Notes: generated by a model not told the origin, from the sequence alone. DNA of 64,000 nucleotides from Diadophis punctatus similis (GCA_023053685.1 JALIGW010000001.1:50387859-50451858), one strand, 5' to 3'; positions 10,061-21,873 are shown, counted from the stretch's first letter. Translations and numbers: made by a program.

Positions 10061-10646
10061 TTCCCATATTGCTAGTTGTTGCAATTATTCTGTCTTTGAA
10101 TTCTAGTTAAATGTTGAAAGGATAATATCTTTTCTGTAAAAGGATAGTGGAGAATGTGGTCCAATTCTTGCAAAAGCTCAAAGCGGGGGGGGGGGGAAAG
10201 ACTCATTAATTCTACAACACTTTCCTTGCCTTTGGTTAATAATGTACCTCACTAATTCCTGTTTTCTAAAATATTTATGTCCCTACATTCTATTATATGA
10301 ACTGCACTTGAGGTCCAAAACAGAATTATAATCCACTAATATGTACAATGTAATCCACAGTATAGAAATAATTACTACTGCAAAATTCAATACTAACTGT
10401 ATTTTGAATGTATGCAGGCAGTAAGTTGGTTAGTTCTAGCTTTCTTCAATTTGGTGTCCTCCAGACATTTTGGACTATAATTTCCATAATTATCAGCCAG
10501 GGTGGTCAATGCTGACTCCTTAAAAAAATTGCCTAGGAGACGATGGAAGGAAGCAGAAATGGATTTAAGTTGAAACTTTACAGCTTGCATAGATGTTGGA
10601 TTTGGAAAAAAAAAGCCATGTAATCCAAATAATTGGTAAAGTAGAG
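10061..10646. other. Mostly unassigned; old repeat relic near 10437-10520
   Basis: A poly-G tract lies at about 10186. Bases 10437-10520 resemble a very old, widely scattered repeat (cue CTCCAGACATTTTGGACTA). Similar remnants are at about 11876-11960 and 19908-20000. No coding signal. Confidence 0.4.
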
Positions 10647-10818
10647 CAGGGGTCCCCAATCCCTGGTCCATGGTCCACTGCCGGTCCACTGCAGTCTGTT
10701 AAGAACCAAGCTGCGAGTGGGCGAATGTAGTGAAAGCAGCGCATGCACACATGAAACCATCCCCCGTCCTGCCCCTTTCTCCACCGGTCCACCAAGCCAT
10801 AAACGTTAGGGAACTCTG
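10647..10818. mobile_element. hAT-type MITE (CAGGGGTCCCCAA ends)
   Basis: A 172-bp element with termini CAGGGGTCCCCAA and the complement of TTAGGGAACTCTG, flanked by perfect 8-bp duplications AAGTAGAG (10639-10646, 10819-10826). An 8-bp duplication and a CAG start are hallmarks of hAT transposons. A related, 3'-damaged copy starts at 15828. Confidence 0.85.
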
Positions 10819-11073
10819 AAGTAGAGTACTGAAGATTTCTACTGCTTGCATTGTTATTACCTTCTTTAATATAATATTACAAAAGATTTTATTGACACAC
10901 TGTGCAGTTAATTAACTAGGATAATTAAACAAATCCATGTACAGTTTTCCCTGTTTGGAATTCCCACAAGCCAGATAAGGAGGTCATTGACACTTAATGC
11001 AGTGATCCTGACCTGATTGGAATAAAAGTGATCTAAGAAGATAATCACCCACATTGCTATATAAGCCCTAGAT

Positions 11074-11550
11074 CAGTGATTCTCAATATTCCCTTCACCA
11101 TGGACCCTTTTAAATACCTTTTGTGGCCACCATCAAGACTTAACTCAGTAACATTTCTTCAAGCCTTTGTGGACCTTCTGTGAGGACATTGCACACACAC
11201 ACGAGGCAGGGGTGGGTTCCACTTACCTTTGCCACTGGTTCACATCGTGACATTTCGCGCATCCTCTCATGCAATTTCGCTTCCACGCATGCTCAGAAGC
11301 AGGAATTAGCCCGAAACACAGCTGAGGAGCTCATCAGCTGTGCTTCGGGCGAAGAAATAAATGTCAGCATTCACGCATGGGCGGGCGGGCCCTTTTTCAA
11401 GCAGCGGAAGGGGAAAAAGATGGTGCGCACGGAACGGCACCGATAGTGATGTCACTAGCGGGTCGTTACCAGTTCGGGCAATCCGGCCCGAACCGGGAGG
11501 AACCCACCCCTGACTCGAGGGCTCCACGGCTCACAGGTTGAGAACCACTG
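11074..11550. mobile_element. SPIN-like hAT MITE hosting another MITE
   Basis: The right end, complemented, reads CAGTGGTTCTCAACCTGTGA and the left end CAGTGATTCTCAA, resembling SPIN-type hAT termini. Flanks CCCTAGAT and GCATAGAT match at 6 of 8 positions. A second hAT MITE (11207-11512) sits inside, so this copy is the older of the two. Confidence 0.7.
11207..11512. mobile_element. hAT-type MITE (CAGGGGTGGGTTC family)
   Basis: The 306-bp element starts CAGGGGTGGGTTCC and ends GGAACCCACCCCTG, a perfect inverted pair, with 8-bp flanks ACACGAGG/ACTCGAGG (7 of 8 identical). It is inserted in the SPIN-like element at 11074-11550. Family members with related termini lie at 14792, 28459, 33492 and 40944. 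The interior (CACGCATGCTCAGAAGC) is shared with several of them. Confidence 0.9.
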
Positions 11551-12423
11551 GCATAGATCATTCATTCTCAATCTTGGATTTCCAGATGCCATTTGACTAG
11601 AATCCTAATACCTTGGTAGAGATGATGCAGTTGTAATCCAGTTCTGGACATTCAGTATTAGGAAAAGTTTTGATAGAGGAAATTAGCCCTTTTACATGAG
11701 AGGAGTGGGGATGATGAGGAAAGTGATTCAAGATTGAGAAAAGATTGACAGAATGAGGGAGGACCCTGGAATATCCTTTAGAGGTGGATATGTAGACATT
11801 TGTGCCTAAGCTTTCAGGGATAGGCCTTTTATGGCACCTAATTAGCAAATAGGAAATGTCTAAATCATCTTTACCAACCTAATGCTTTCCACATCTGTTA
11901 GACTGCAGTCCTTCAAATTTGATCATGTTATCTGATTGCTAGGGAATTTGCAGTTTAACACATATGTCGAACACCCTCACAGGAAAGACTAGCACAAATC
12001 ACCACAGTAGAGTTGATAAGCTTGATATATACACAGCTGAGCTTATAAACCACAATACTGCTTGTCTGTGTGCCTCTAATTCTTTTGATCATTTGTCTCT
12101 TTATTTGCCTGGCTAGGTTTTCTGAGAAGGAAATTATTTCTGCTAATTATTTTCTCTGGAATCTCAGGATATAATAATTTAATCAAATTATATCATCTTA
12201 TTTAAGCATTTGTCATCTGCTCTCTGGGACTATCAAATTCAATATCCTTGGGTCTATTAATAACTTAAAATAATAAGTTTAAATCAGACTGTTTGAGGGA
12301 GGGAAGGGAGGAAGGAAGGAAGGAATCAATAAGTACCCATTATTTATTTGTTTGTCAATCATTTATATATTTGCTTATTTAAACATTTCTATACTACTTT
12401 CCATTAAAATATATCTCGAAAGC
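11551..12423. other. Unassigned sequence with a (GGAA)n tract
   Basis: An old repeat remnant lies at about 11876-11960 and a short GGAA microsatellite at 12300-12324. Otherwise nothing recognised. Confidence 0.4.
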
Positions 12424-12434
12424 GATAGATAGAT

Positions 12435-12466
<32 letters not shown>

Positions 12467-12488
12467 CATGATGATAGATAGATAGAAG

Positions 12489-12563
<75 letters not shown>
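12424..12563. repeat. Compound microsatellite (GATA)n-(GA)n
   Basis: GATA units interrupted by ATG at 12424-12487, followed by an almost pure GA tract of about 36 repeats at 12492-12563. Serine/leucine-rich frames across it are translation artefacts. Confidence 0.95.
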
Positions 12564-12565
<2 letters not shown>

Positions 12566-13261
12566 CCGCTGTGCCTGGCAGACATTTTCCAATACTGTCT
12601 ATTTCTATAACATGAACTTAGATTCAAATATCCACTGAATTAAATAGGGGATTATAACTAGCTAACACATAAAGTATATTTGTATGCTGTAAATACTAGA
12701 TAAAGGGGATTCTGAGCAGCCTCAGGATGTTGGGTTGTAAAGAAGAGCCCCCCCCCCTTTGTATAATTTTACTTCCAAGCACTACTATATCTAACCATGA
12801 AATGCAACAAAAGACTTTTTGTCAGGATTCAAGCAAGAAGATAAAATAATGTATCGTTCCCAGCTTGACGGATCTGTAGTCATGTGTTCAAAATCCATTT
12901 TGAAACCCATTCAGAAAAGTATCCAATTAAGTGCAGTTACTTGAACTGAATTATTGAATCAGATTGAGTTCAGATTCCTGAATTGAATTGGAAAGAAATA
13001 TATTCATGCACGTGCACGTGAGTCATCACATGTGGTTCAACAAATTGAATTGAAATCCCAATTTAATTCTAAAATTTAATTAGGAGGTTCAATCAAATCA
13101 TCAACTAAATGAATCTCTAAACTGAATGTTTACATAGCCCTAATTCTGACATCCCTCTTGATATTTTTATCATGAAAAAATGCAGCCAATTTCACTCACA
13201 CAGTTAATCCCTCATCTGATTTTGCTCTTAACAATATAAAAGTCATGCCCCGACAATTTAT
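12564..13261. other. No recognisable feature
   Basis: Unique-looking sequence; a CACGTGCACGTG-like alternating purine-pyrimidine stretch lies near 13010. Confidence 0.4.
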
Positions 13262-13350
13262 CTTCCTTCCTTCCTTCCTTCCTTCCTTCCTTCCTTCCTT
13301 CCTTCCTTCCTTCCTTCCTTCCTTCCTTCCTTCCTTCCTTCCTTCCTTCC
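13262..13350. repeat. (CTTC)n microsatellite
   Basis: About 22 near-perfect tetranucleotide units. Confidence 0.95.
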
Positions 13351-13420
13351 TCAGGAGCACTGTGATAACTAATAGCTGAGGTACACATTGAAGGAATGCC
13401 AGAGAATGCTTCCATTAGAG

Positions 13421-13554
13421 CACCGGTATCAAACTTGGTGTGTCACGTTGCCATCATGTGACATATCCTGACATTTTTTCCCTTTGCGGAACTGGGGTAG
13501 GCGTGGTCTGTGTGTGACGCATCCTGCCCATGGGCCGCCAGTTTGACACCCCTG
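13421..13554. mobile_element. hAT-type MITE (CAGGGGTGTCAAAC family), copy 1
   Basis: The right end, complemented, reads CAGGGGTGTCAAACTGG; the left end is a mutated version (CACCGGTATCAAACTTGG). The 8-bp flanks CATTAGAG/CATTAGTG match at 7 of 8 positions. It is the same family as 47809-47940 and nearly the same length (134 versus 132 bp). Confidence 0.85.
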
Positions 13555-13562
13555 CATTAGTG

Positions 13563-13888
13563 GATAGGAAAGCTGACTGCAAAAAATGTTTAAATAGGAA
13601 GATGTAGCAGATTGCAATTGAAACTGCAAATTGTGATTACTGGGACTTCTGTAAATATTTATTTTTTCCAACCCTACTATCACCATTGGCAGCAACACAA
13701 AAGCCCTGTTTTTAACCTGGTGCTTTATATTTTTAGAAATATTGTATATCCACACCTATGGGAGGTAAAATTGTCAGCACTGTATAAGCAAAGTATGTAA
13801 TTATATAGAAATTAAGAGATTTGGAAAAAAAGTATGGGGCAACAATAAACGAAGCTTGATCCTTAGCCTTGGTTTAGATGCAGTTTTT
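13563..13888. other. No recognisable feature
   Basis: AT-rich spacer between a MITE and an L1 3' fragment. Confidence 0.4.
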
Positions 13889-13905
13889 GAATGTTTCACA
13901 TCTTC

Positions 13906-14335
13906 TTTTTTTTTTAAAAAATAGTCTTTATTAAATGATTTAAAAAAACACACAAATATATACATATATACAAAACAAAGCATACATCTAACTCTACATG
14001 ACACCAATACATAATACATAGACTAATATAAAAAAGACATAAACCATTAATGTTAATATTTTTGTAGCATTGCGTATCATTATATCGATGGTATTGTTGA
14101 TTTTTTAACTTATCTATCTTAAAATATTTCCTTAATTTTGTTCTATTTACAATTCCATTGTCTATTCATTAAAGTCTATCTACCTGTCTTCTTTTATTTC
14201 ATTTTTATATTTCTCACTTATTATTTCACATGATTTTTATCTTCTAATCAATTGTACCATTTTTCCCAAATCCTATAAAATTCCATTTCTTCCTTATCTT
14301 GTAGTTCAATAGTTAATTTACTCATTTCTGCACAA
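13906..14335 (-). mobile_element. 5'-truncated L1 3' end
   Basis: Flanked by perfect 17-bp direct repeats beginning GAATGTTTCACATC (13889-13905 and 14336-14352), with the T-rich strand at the left, so the element is on the minus strand. The minus-strand translation at the right end gives an L1 ORF2 C-terminal motif (AEMSKLTIELQ..., then IWEKWY), parallel to CAEMDKLTIEL...IWKKWYDW at 41529-41717. Confidence 0.9.
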
Positions 14336-14352
14336 GAATGTTTCACATCTTC

Positions 14353-14783
14353 AAAGCTGCAACATGACAATGGAAATGAAAGAATCATTTTGTACCCAGC
14401 CTCTGTCAAATTAGACTCTCAACAAAATCATCTCGAGAAGCCACTTTAAGAATGGCTCATCAAAGGTGGATCTAAGTTCAACATCAGTCTTTATTAGTTT
14501 ATTTGTTCTTCAAGCCGCAAAGAAAATCCAGCAGGGAGAATAGTTATGACACATAAATAAAATCCCACAGCTAGCAAATCCATAAATACATATGAAACTA
14601 GGAAAAGATTGCCCAAATCCAAGATCTATTTGTTTACACATAGTTTTTATTGTGAAAACTGTGACATCTTTGATTTTGTCCATTGATATCCATCCTCTAA
14701 TGAAATACACACATAAGCACACACATAAGCGCGAGCACACACGCACAATATCAGTAACTTCTTTTTGTTCAGACTTTTGGTCC
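14353..14783. other. No recognisable feature
   Basis: Contains an alternating ACACATAAGC-type stretch near 14705; no coding or repeat call. Confidence 0.4.
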
Positions 14784-14791
14784 ATCTAACT

Positions 14792-15057
14792 CAGGGGTGG
14801 GCTCCAGATTCTTCTACTGCCGGTTCGCTCAGGGACGTGCTGTGCGGGCGGGCGCGCTTTGCGCACGCACATGCGCAGTACTAAAAAAACCTGTGCATGC
14901 TCAGAAGCAAAAAAAAGGTGGCGCCGCCTATCACGCCATCGAGAGAACCAGCTCAGGAGCATGGCAAGCCTAGGTCACTGCCAGTTCCAGCGACCCAGGC
15001 CGCCAAGTTACTAACGGTTCTATAGAACCGGTCTGAATCGGTAGGAACCCACCTCTG
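14792..15057. mobile_element. hAT-type MITE (CAGGGGTGGGTTC family)
   Basis: Starts CAGGGGTGGGCTCC and ends AGGAACCCACCTCTG, with perfect 8-bp duplications ATCTAACT (14784-14791 and 15058-15065). The interior is GC-rich and carries the family cue GCATGCTCAGAAGC and paired GGTTCTATAGAACCGGT. Confidence 0.9.
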
Positions 15058-15065
15058 ATCTAACT

Positions 15066-15827
15066 AAAAGGGTACATTTTGGGAAATGGCCTCAGAGCCA
15101 ATGTTTGTAACTTCAGTTGGATGAAAGAAGGGATAAATTACCTGTGCTTCCCCCAAAATAAGAACAGGTCTTATATTAAGTTTTGATCCAAAAGATGCAT
15201 TAGGGCTTATTTTCCAGTTAGGTCTTATGACAGAGAAAACATGCCTGTAGTGAAGACACTCTAGGGACCTAGAATGTGCTAATCTTGTGTGGTTTCTTGT
15301 GGTAGGCAGATTCAGTTAGAAATAAGCAGGCCCACAAGTAACCTGTCCCAGAAGGGAAATTCCCCTATTTTGCTTCTAGATTTGAGGTTCATCTCTTACT
15401 CATACTCCTTATAATAGTCCGTTTTCTCTATACATTATGTTACATAAATAAAAAAATAAGAAGATGAAGGAATCAGTTCTGAAAGTGTGGCAAATGCCAA
15501 GTGCCCTCTGAATGGAGAGAAATTTTTCACCATCTAGAGATTGTTCTGTTACATAAGTTCTTTCTCATGCATATTTCAATAGTTTGTAAGAAAAAATTCC
15601 TGCATGTAGGCTGTCTACATTCCTTTGGATTTGACCAGGGTGGAAAATGCTGTGCATACAGGTAGCATCCATTTTAAGCCAAGGCATGCTTTTCAGAGCT
15701 CATCCATCAAAATTGAGAAAATTAAAGGTTAATTGGCTATCAACAACGTTCATTCTAAGTTTCAATTTCCAAATATAGGAATAGACAACCTTGTTCACTC
15801 AAAATGTTTGGGTGACATTGTTTATAG
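15066..15827. other. No recognisable feature
   Basis: A TAAGAACAGGTCTTATATTAAG-like motif near 15165-15230 may be a remnant of an old DNA transposon, but no termini could be fixed. Confidence 0.35.
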
Positions 15828-15989
15828 CAGAAGTCCCCAAATCCAGGCTCACGGCCCACTAGTGGGCCTTGAGCCAATTGGAACCTGTCTGCAGAAATGG
15901 CAGGCGCGCATGCACGAGCATCCCCTCTTGCACGAGCAGTAGCCGAGCACATGCGCATGTGCCCCTACTCGCTCAAATGGAGCTATGGC

Positions 15990-16361
15990 TAAGGTGACCA
16001 ATCGTTCTCCTTTAGGGAGGACAGTCCTTCTTTTGTAAGTTCTGTCCTCCCCCGAAAAGTGTCCTCCTACATGTCCTCCTTTTCGATATTTGAAGACTAA
16101 TCTGTTGTGCGTTATGTGACGTATTTGTATTTGACATGATGATTCGTCAAGGCTCGGTACAGTGCGGTATAAGACGCGATTATGAGACGCATGTGCTCCG
16201 CACGGGAGACCTTGAGAGAGAGCGCCGCGTGCAAGTGGCTTTGTTTACTTCTTATATTATGTGCTATGTTTACTTCTTATGTTATGTTGATACTCTAGCT
16301 GCAGCACTTGCCGTAAAATTCAATATGAAGGATATTTCTTGTTCAGATATTTCCAATATAT

Positions 16362-16460
<99 letters not shown>

Positions 16461-16949
16461 GTGAGATTTATATACCGCCTCACAGTGCAAGCACTCTCTA
16501 AGCGGTTTACACCAGTAAGCAATGTTTATTTACATTGCCCCCAACAATCTGGGTCCTCATTTTACCTACCTCGGAAGGATGGAAGGCTGAGTCAACCTTG
16601 AGCCGGTGAGATTTGAACCGCTGACCTGCGGATCAGTGTCAGCTAAAGTGGCCTGCAGTACCTGCCTCTAACCGCTGCACCACCTCGGCTCTTAAAGTTA
16701 GAAGAATATATTGTTAGAAGATGATATATTGACAAAAAAATATTAATTCAATGGAAAAGTACTCATTTAAAAAATAATTGACAGGCATGTAAGCATAATT
16801 ACAATATAAAATGTTACAAATGTTTTTATTATGCATATATCATATTATAGTGTATTATTGTTGCAATGAATAAAATGTTTCTTTTATTTACGATATTTTT
16901 TTTCAATTTATTTGTCCTCCTTTTCATTGTAAAAAAGTTGGTCACCTTA
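15990..16949. mobile_element. hAT (Tip100-like) non-autonomous element
   Basis: Perfect termini TAAGGTGACCAA and its complement (TTGGTCACCTTA at 16938-16949), with perfect 8-bp duplications GCTATGGC (15982-15989, 16950-16957). The left end continues with GTCCTCC-rich sequence typical of a Tip100-like hAT family, and the right end carries the complementary GTCCTCCTTTTCATTG. Without the SINE and its tail (16361-16693) the element would be about 630 bp. Confidence 0.85.
16361..16693 (-). mobile_element. tRNA-derived SINE, tail variant B, with (TAAA)n tail
   Basis: On the minus strand it starts AGAGCCGAGGTGGTGCAGCG (A box) with B box GGTTCAAATCTC. It then has the shared core AAATGAGGACCCAGATTG and a 3' part, GTAAACCGCTTAGAGAGTGC...GAGGCGGTATATAAATC, ending in a 100-bp (TAAA)n tract (16361-16460). 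It differs from the other SINEs here in having GTAAATAAACATTGCTTACTGG before the terminal stem. Confidence 0.85.
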
Positions 16950-16985
16950 GCTATGGCACATGCTTGCCTGCCACTTGCACGGAAC

Positions 16986-17554
16986 TATCTGTCTCCCCCA
17001 CCCCCCATTTACCCAATGGAAATGTCCTTTGCATAAAGGGCAAAGTGTGGGAATAATTTGGCTGAAATATAATTTTTAAGAAAAGCAACATATTCAGTGC
17101 CTTAGGTGAGGGGGAGTAATTCAATAATTACACAACTAGAATGAGTTATTTTGATTCTCTTAGTTAGCTCAGCAGTGTTGCTTTATCTTGGACCCCTTCC
17201 ACATGTTTGCCAGCTTGTTCCTACCCAATAATTGCTAGAAGTAATTTTGTAGCACAATGTAGCGCTCAGCAAGCCCCTGAACAAATGTAAAGATTTGGAC
17301 TTATTGTGTAGATCCATAGGGAAGGGGCAGTGGTGAAGCAGTATTAGGGAATGGAGAGAAGATAGAATTTGTTAATGCCTGTTTTGTATCTGTCCTTTTT
17401 CCAAAGGGAAATTAATCTCTAGTCGATCAGAGTTGTATCACTGGGAAAAGGAGAGAAATCCCAATTAGGATAGACATGGATATATTAAGAAAAAAATTAT
17501 GAAGTTAAACGAATTAAAGCTCCCCAGAGCAAAATGGGTTATATACCAAAGTTT
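16986..17554. other. No recognisable feature
   Basis: Unique-looking sequence upstream of a CR1 relic. Confidence 0.4.
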
Positions 17555-18960
17555 GAAGGAGCTGGTGGAGATTATTACATTTGGTAGTCTCTGCTAATTG
17601 TTCCAGACTGGTCAAATCTCAGAAGATTGAAGGAGAGCAAATGTCAACCCTATCTTCAAAAAGAAGGAGGAGGACCCAGAGAATTACTGGCCATTAGCTT
17701 GATATGGACAAGGACTTTGAATAGATAATAGGCAACATGTTTGTGAACATTTGAATAGACATACAGTACTTCAATTAACAGAATGAAGTATGAATTGTCA
17801 TGAACAACTCGTGCTAAAATAACTAATTTCCTTTGATAAAATTACTAGTTTCTCAGATCAGGGTAATATCATAGACACAGTGTACCTGGACCTGAGAAAA
17901 GCCAATTAAATGGTATTCTCCTTCATAAAATGGTAAATCTGTTAGATGATGCCACTGTTGGATGGACTCATCTTTGGTTGAATGACTATGTGCCAAGTGT
18001 GCTAATTAATAGTGCCCCTATTCAGTTTGGAGGGAAGTATTGAGTGCAGTATCATAAAACTCTGTGTTGTGTCCTGTTCCATATTTTTATCAATTACTAA
18101 TATGAAGTTATTCATAAAGTTTGCAGATGACACAAAATGAAGAGTAGCCAGTATTTGAAATGAAAGAGAGACATTTGAAAAGTTCTAAACAGCCTTGAAT
18201 AGTGGGCTAAACGAATGGGATAGAATATAACAGGCAGAAATGTAAATTTCTTTATCTGGCTATGAAAGATATAAGGCAGAAGTATTTCCCAGATGAGGAA
18301 GTTTTGGCTTAGCAGTAATACATGTAATAACCAAAGGGTTTTGGGTGTCTCTGTTAAATTTGAGCCAGCAGTGTGATGCAGCTGGAAGAAATGCAAATAC
18401 TACTGTATATTTGGTGCATTAATAGAAACACAGATCACTGCAAACAATTGTTCTATTCAAGTCTGCCCTGGTTAGACTCCATTTGGAATACCCTTGTGTC
18501 CAGTATCAGACACAATCCTTCAAAAAGGACTATGACAAATTGGAGTAAGCTTAAAAGAGGGATAGTAGGATGGTGAAGCAAGTCTTTTGAGAAACACTTA
18601 AAAGGATCTGAGGATATTTAGCCCACAGAAAGGAAGACTAAGGAGATATATGATAGCTGCCTTTAGGTATTTGAAGGGTTTTCACATAGAAGAGAAAGTG
18701 AAATTCTTCTCTATTTAACTTGATGATAGGACAGAACAAATGGTTAAAATCATAAAGGAATAGGTTCAGGTTAGAAATCAGAGTAGACTATTCAAGCTGT
18801 CAGCTAGTGGAGCACACTGCCACATGATATACTGAGTTCTCTTCTGTCAATGGTCTTCGGACAGAAACCGAATGGTCATCTGTCATAGATTCTTTAGTAG
18901 ATCTTGTGCTGAGTAGAGAGTTTTGCTAAGTGACCTTTAAGATTTATCCCACTCTGTTAT
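17555..18960 (+). pseudogene. Long degraded CR1 LINE relic (RT to 3' UTR)
   Basis: Plus-strand translation in shifting frames gives CR1-like RT pieces: RRANVNPIFKKKEEDPENY (17638), a VYLDLRKAN motif (17880) and KFADDTK (18119). The 3' part matches the CR1 3' UTR order (GATATATGATAGCTGCCTTT at 18643, then a TTTGAAGGG segment). Stops and indels are frequent, so the copy is old. The terminal microsatellite is gone. Confidence 0.7.
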
Positions 18961-18969
18961 TAAATGATA

Positions 18970-19110
18970 TAGGTATTCCTCAACTTATGATCGTTTGTCA
19001 TAATTGTTTGAAATTATGACAATGCTGAACAAAGGGAATTATGACACCTGCTTAAGATTATGGTGGTTGCAGCATCCCCATTGTCATATGATCAAAATTT
19101 GGGGATGTGA
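18970..19110 (-). mobile_element. Mariner/Tigger-like MITE fragment
   Basis: The left end TAGGTATTCCTCAACTTATG and the later GTTGCAGCATCCCCATTGTC are the two ends of the family also seen, in the opposite orientation, at 31896-32200. The central part is diverged. Confidence 0.55.
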
Positions 19111-19387
19111 TCAAAATCTGCCTGCTCTAACAACCAGCTGCAGTGATGCTGCAACTCTCCATACTTGTCTATCTTTCTCCCCATCTTAAATATACTGGGG
19201 AAGCTCCAGTGGTGCATCACAACACAGCCACTCCCCCACAATGTGTTGAATGCCTGGGTAGCCCTAACCCAGCCCAGCCACCCTCGCTGTCTGCACTCTA
19301 TCACATCAGCTGACCTTCGTCATTTTCTCCATCCCACTGTACAAGACATGCCCAACCTGGCCTTTGCAAAGAAGAAAAATAAATGCT
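19111..19387. other. No recognisable feature
   Basis: No repeat or gene recognised. Confidence 0.35.
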
Positions 19388-19494
19388 AAATGAAGACCCA
19401 GATTGTTGGGGGCAATATGCTGACTCTGTAAACCGCTTAGAGAGGACTGTAAAAGCACTGTGAAGTAGTATACAAGTCTAAGTGCTATTGCTAA
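19388..19494 (+). mobile_element. SINE 3' fragment (L2-type tail)
   Basis: Contains GACCCAGATTGTTGGGGGCA, GTAAACCGCTTAGAGAGG and AAGTCTAAGTGCTATTGC: the 3' half of the tRNA SINE seen at 3582 and 50859. The head is missing. Confidence 0.85.
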
Positions 19495-20022
19495 AGGCCA
19501 CCACTCAGCTGCAGTGTTTGGGATGTACATTGCAATATATTATTTCTGTTTTAAGGTAGCATTTCCCCCTTTTCTTTCATTTACAATGTAGTTACATTAT
19601 ATATGGTGGAACACATCCATTCTAATCATTTGAAGCAGTAGCCCCATCTAATTGCTATGCATTGTTGCTTAGTTTTTGGTGTTACGCATATCCAGTCTGA
19701 AATTATACAGTTGGTGCAACTCAATTTCCTGAAAGAATTTGGCTCAGCTGCATCTCCCTTTGATTAGAATCAAATTTACAATGTATATTCCCAGTTTGTG
19801 CCCTTTAGCTATAATCTCCATATAACTTACTATCTGTAATTATGGATAGAGGTCAATGGGATTGGCAATCCAACGTATACTGGAAGGCATCAAGCGCAAT
19901 TCTTAATTTCAGAACTGGGGAATCTATGGTTTTCCAGATGTCACTGCACTACAATTCTCAATATAAATCACCATTGTCAATGCTATCTGGACTTTCTTGG
20001 AAATAAGCTTTATTTGATATAT

Positions 20023-20078
<56 letters not shown>

Positions 20079-20749
20079 GAGTAATACTGCAGTAGGACTG
20101 AGGCTTAAAGAATGGCAGGCATTGCTTTGTGATTTAATCTGCTGAAATCTGTTAAATCCCTAGTGATTTCACCTGTTAAAATATCAAGTTAGGAGATAGT
20201 CCAATTTTAAAAGGAATAATGTTGTGACCTGTAATTCAGCCCCAGACATGCTCTTAGTTCTGTGAGTACTGTTCCAACAGTGGTTTTATTGTTCATAACC
20301 AGTGCATGATGATCTCTGGCAAGTTATTTTGTTTGATTTTGTACTTGCAATAGTTTCAAGCAATACATCAATCTTTTCATGCTTTCTCAGCACGAAGGCA
20401 ATTGTACATCCTTGAAAAAATAAGAAACACAAAAGCTTAAAACCACAAAAAACGCTTTTTGTAGAAGTTCTCTTAGTCCAGCGTACTACCCTCACATGTT
20501 CCAACCTGTTTAACTGGTATTCAGAGACAAGCTGCCTCTGATCTAAAGCTAACACATAATACAACATTAATGCCATTTATTAATAGCTGCTTTAGGTACC
20601 CATTATCCACATGGATTTGTAAGTTTCCCCATCTTTCTGCTATGGGTGCCATAAAATAACTACTGAATGTATTTTCTTTTTCTTTTTTTTTACTGAATGT
20701 ATTTTCATGTGTAAATATTTCCTAATGTTTGAATGACTCTAATACCCAC
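19495..20749. other. Unassigned sequence
   Basis: Holds a CA repeat (listed separately) and an old repeat remnant at 19908-20000. The 96-aa minus frame at 20286-20576 has no recognisable domain. Confidence 0.4.
20025..20074. repeat. (CA)n microsatellite
   Basis: 25 uninterrupted dinucleotide units. Confidence 0.95.
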
Positions 20750-20764
20750 AGGAAAATGAGAGGG

Positions 20765-21066
20765 AAAATTATGAGATGAAGTTGAAATATACAGAAAATA
20801 TGAGAAATGTATGTAATAAATAGGATATTTAATTGATGTTATTGTAAGGGATTGGGAATTTAGGGCAATTAGTAATATATATGTATTAAGAAGAAAATGT
20901 TAAAATAAATATGTAAGGAGAATATCATTGGTTGAAATTGAAATAGAGAGATGATATGAAATGGATTATGTATATGGAAAGCTATGTAAGATTGATCCAA
21001 ACAACACTTTGTTCATAAAATATAGCTAATGTTTGTTGGAAAAAATAAAAATTATTTAAGAAAAAA
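20765..21066 (+). mobile_element. 5'-truncated L1 3' UTR copy
   Basis: A 302-bp A-rich segment ending in an A tail (AAGAAAAAAA), flanked by perfect 15-bp duplications AGGAAAATGAGAGGG (20750-20764, 21067-21081). The interior (TTGATCCAAACAACACTTTG) is non-coding, consistent with an L1 3' UTR. Confidence 0.8.
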
Positions 21067-21081
21067 AGGAAAATGAGAGGG

Positions 21082-21415
21082 GAAAAAAACTTTCTGTCCA
21101 TTTTTACTAACACCATAAACTTCTATTTATAGTGAAAAGCCCTGTAGAGGATTGGTTTTACCATTTGAAGGTAAAATTAAATTTAAAAGATTTTGGGTAT
21201 TCCTCCCCCCCCCCAATCTCTACAATTGTTGAATCCAAACATGGGTAAAGATGGGACAAGATTGTTTCTCTCTCTGTTTTTAATTCCCTCACATATTAAA
21301 ATTTCCTCTCATAACAAAAGTAACATGCTGGGCAATTCAACAGTGCAACAATTTTATTCTCCTTCTTTGAAACTGTAAAACCAGTCTGGATTTATTACCT
21401 GTCCATCTTACTAAA
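21082..21415. other. No recognisable feature
   Basis: Spacer with a short poly-C tract near 21205. Confidence 0.4.
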
Positions 21416-21752
<337 letters not shown>

Positions 21753-21761
21753 CTCCATAGT

Positions 21762-21873
21762 GGGTGGAGCTAGCCTCCAAGGAATGGGTTAAATCTGCCC
21801 CCTAGCCAATAGGACCGAGTCTTAAAAAAGGTATAAATAGTGCCACCCTAGATTGGCACCCCCTCTTTTAATC
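21762..21873 (+). repeat. DIRS left terminal inverted repeat with promoter motifs
   Basis: 112 bp from GGGTGGAGCTAGCCTCCAAG to CTCTTTTAATC, nearly the exact complement of 27667-27778. It contains a CCAAT box (21805-21810) and a TATA box (TATAAATA, 21832-21839) about 27 bp apart, so it probably drives the sense transcript. The nine bases outside it (CTCCATAGT, 21753-21761) are unique to the left end. Confidence 0.9.

Larger units (their letters stand above)
15828..16985. mobile_element. hAT-like MITE (CAGRGGTCCCCAA relative), multiply invaded
   Basis: The left end CAGAAGTCCCCAAATCC resembles the 10647-10818 family, followed by the typical GGCCCACTAGTGGGCC and GCGCGCATGCACGAGC. A Tip100-like element is inserted at 15990-16949, and a SINE is inserted inside that. 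The host resumes at about 16958 (GCACATGCTTGCCTG). Its right terminus is lost or unrecognisable. Confidence 0.6.

Noticed and set aside
12394..12627. Serine/leucine-repeat proteins across 12.4-12.6 kb
   Set aside because: Translations of GA and GATA microsatellites.
13262..13350. CRISPR-like direct repeats
   Set aside because: A simple tetranucleotide microsatellite without spacers; the genome is a vertebrate.
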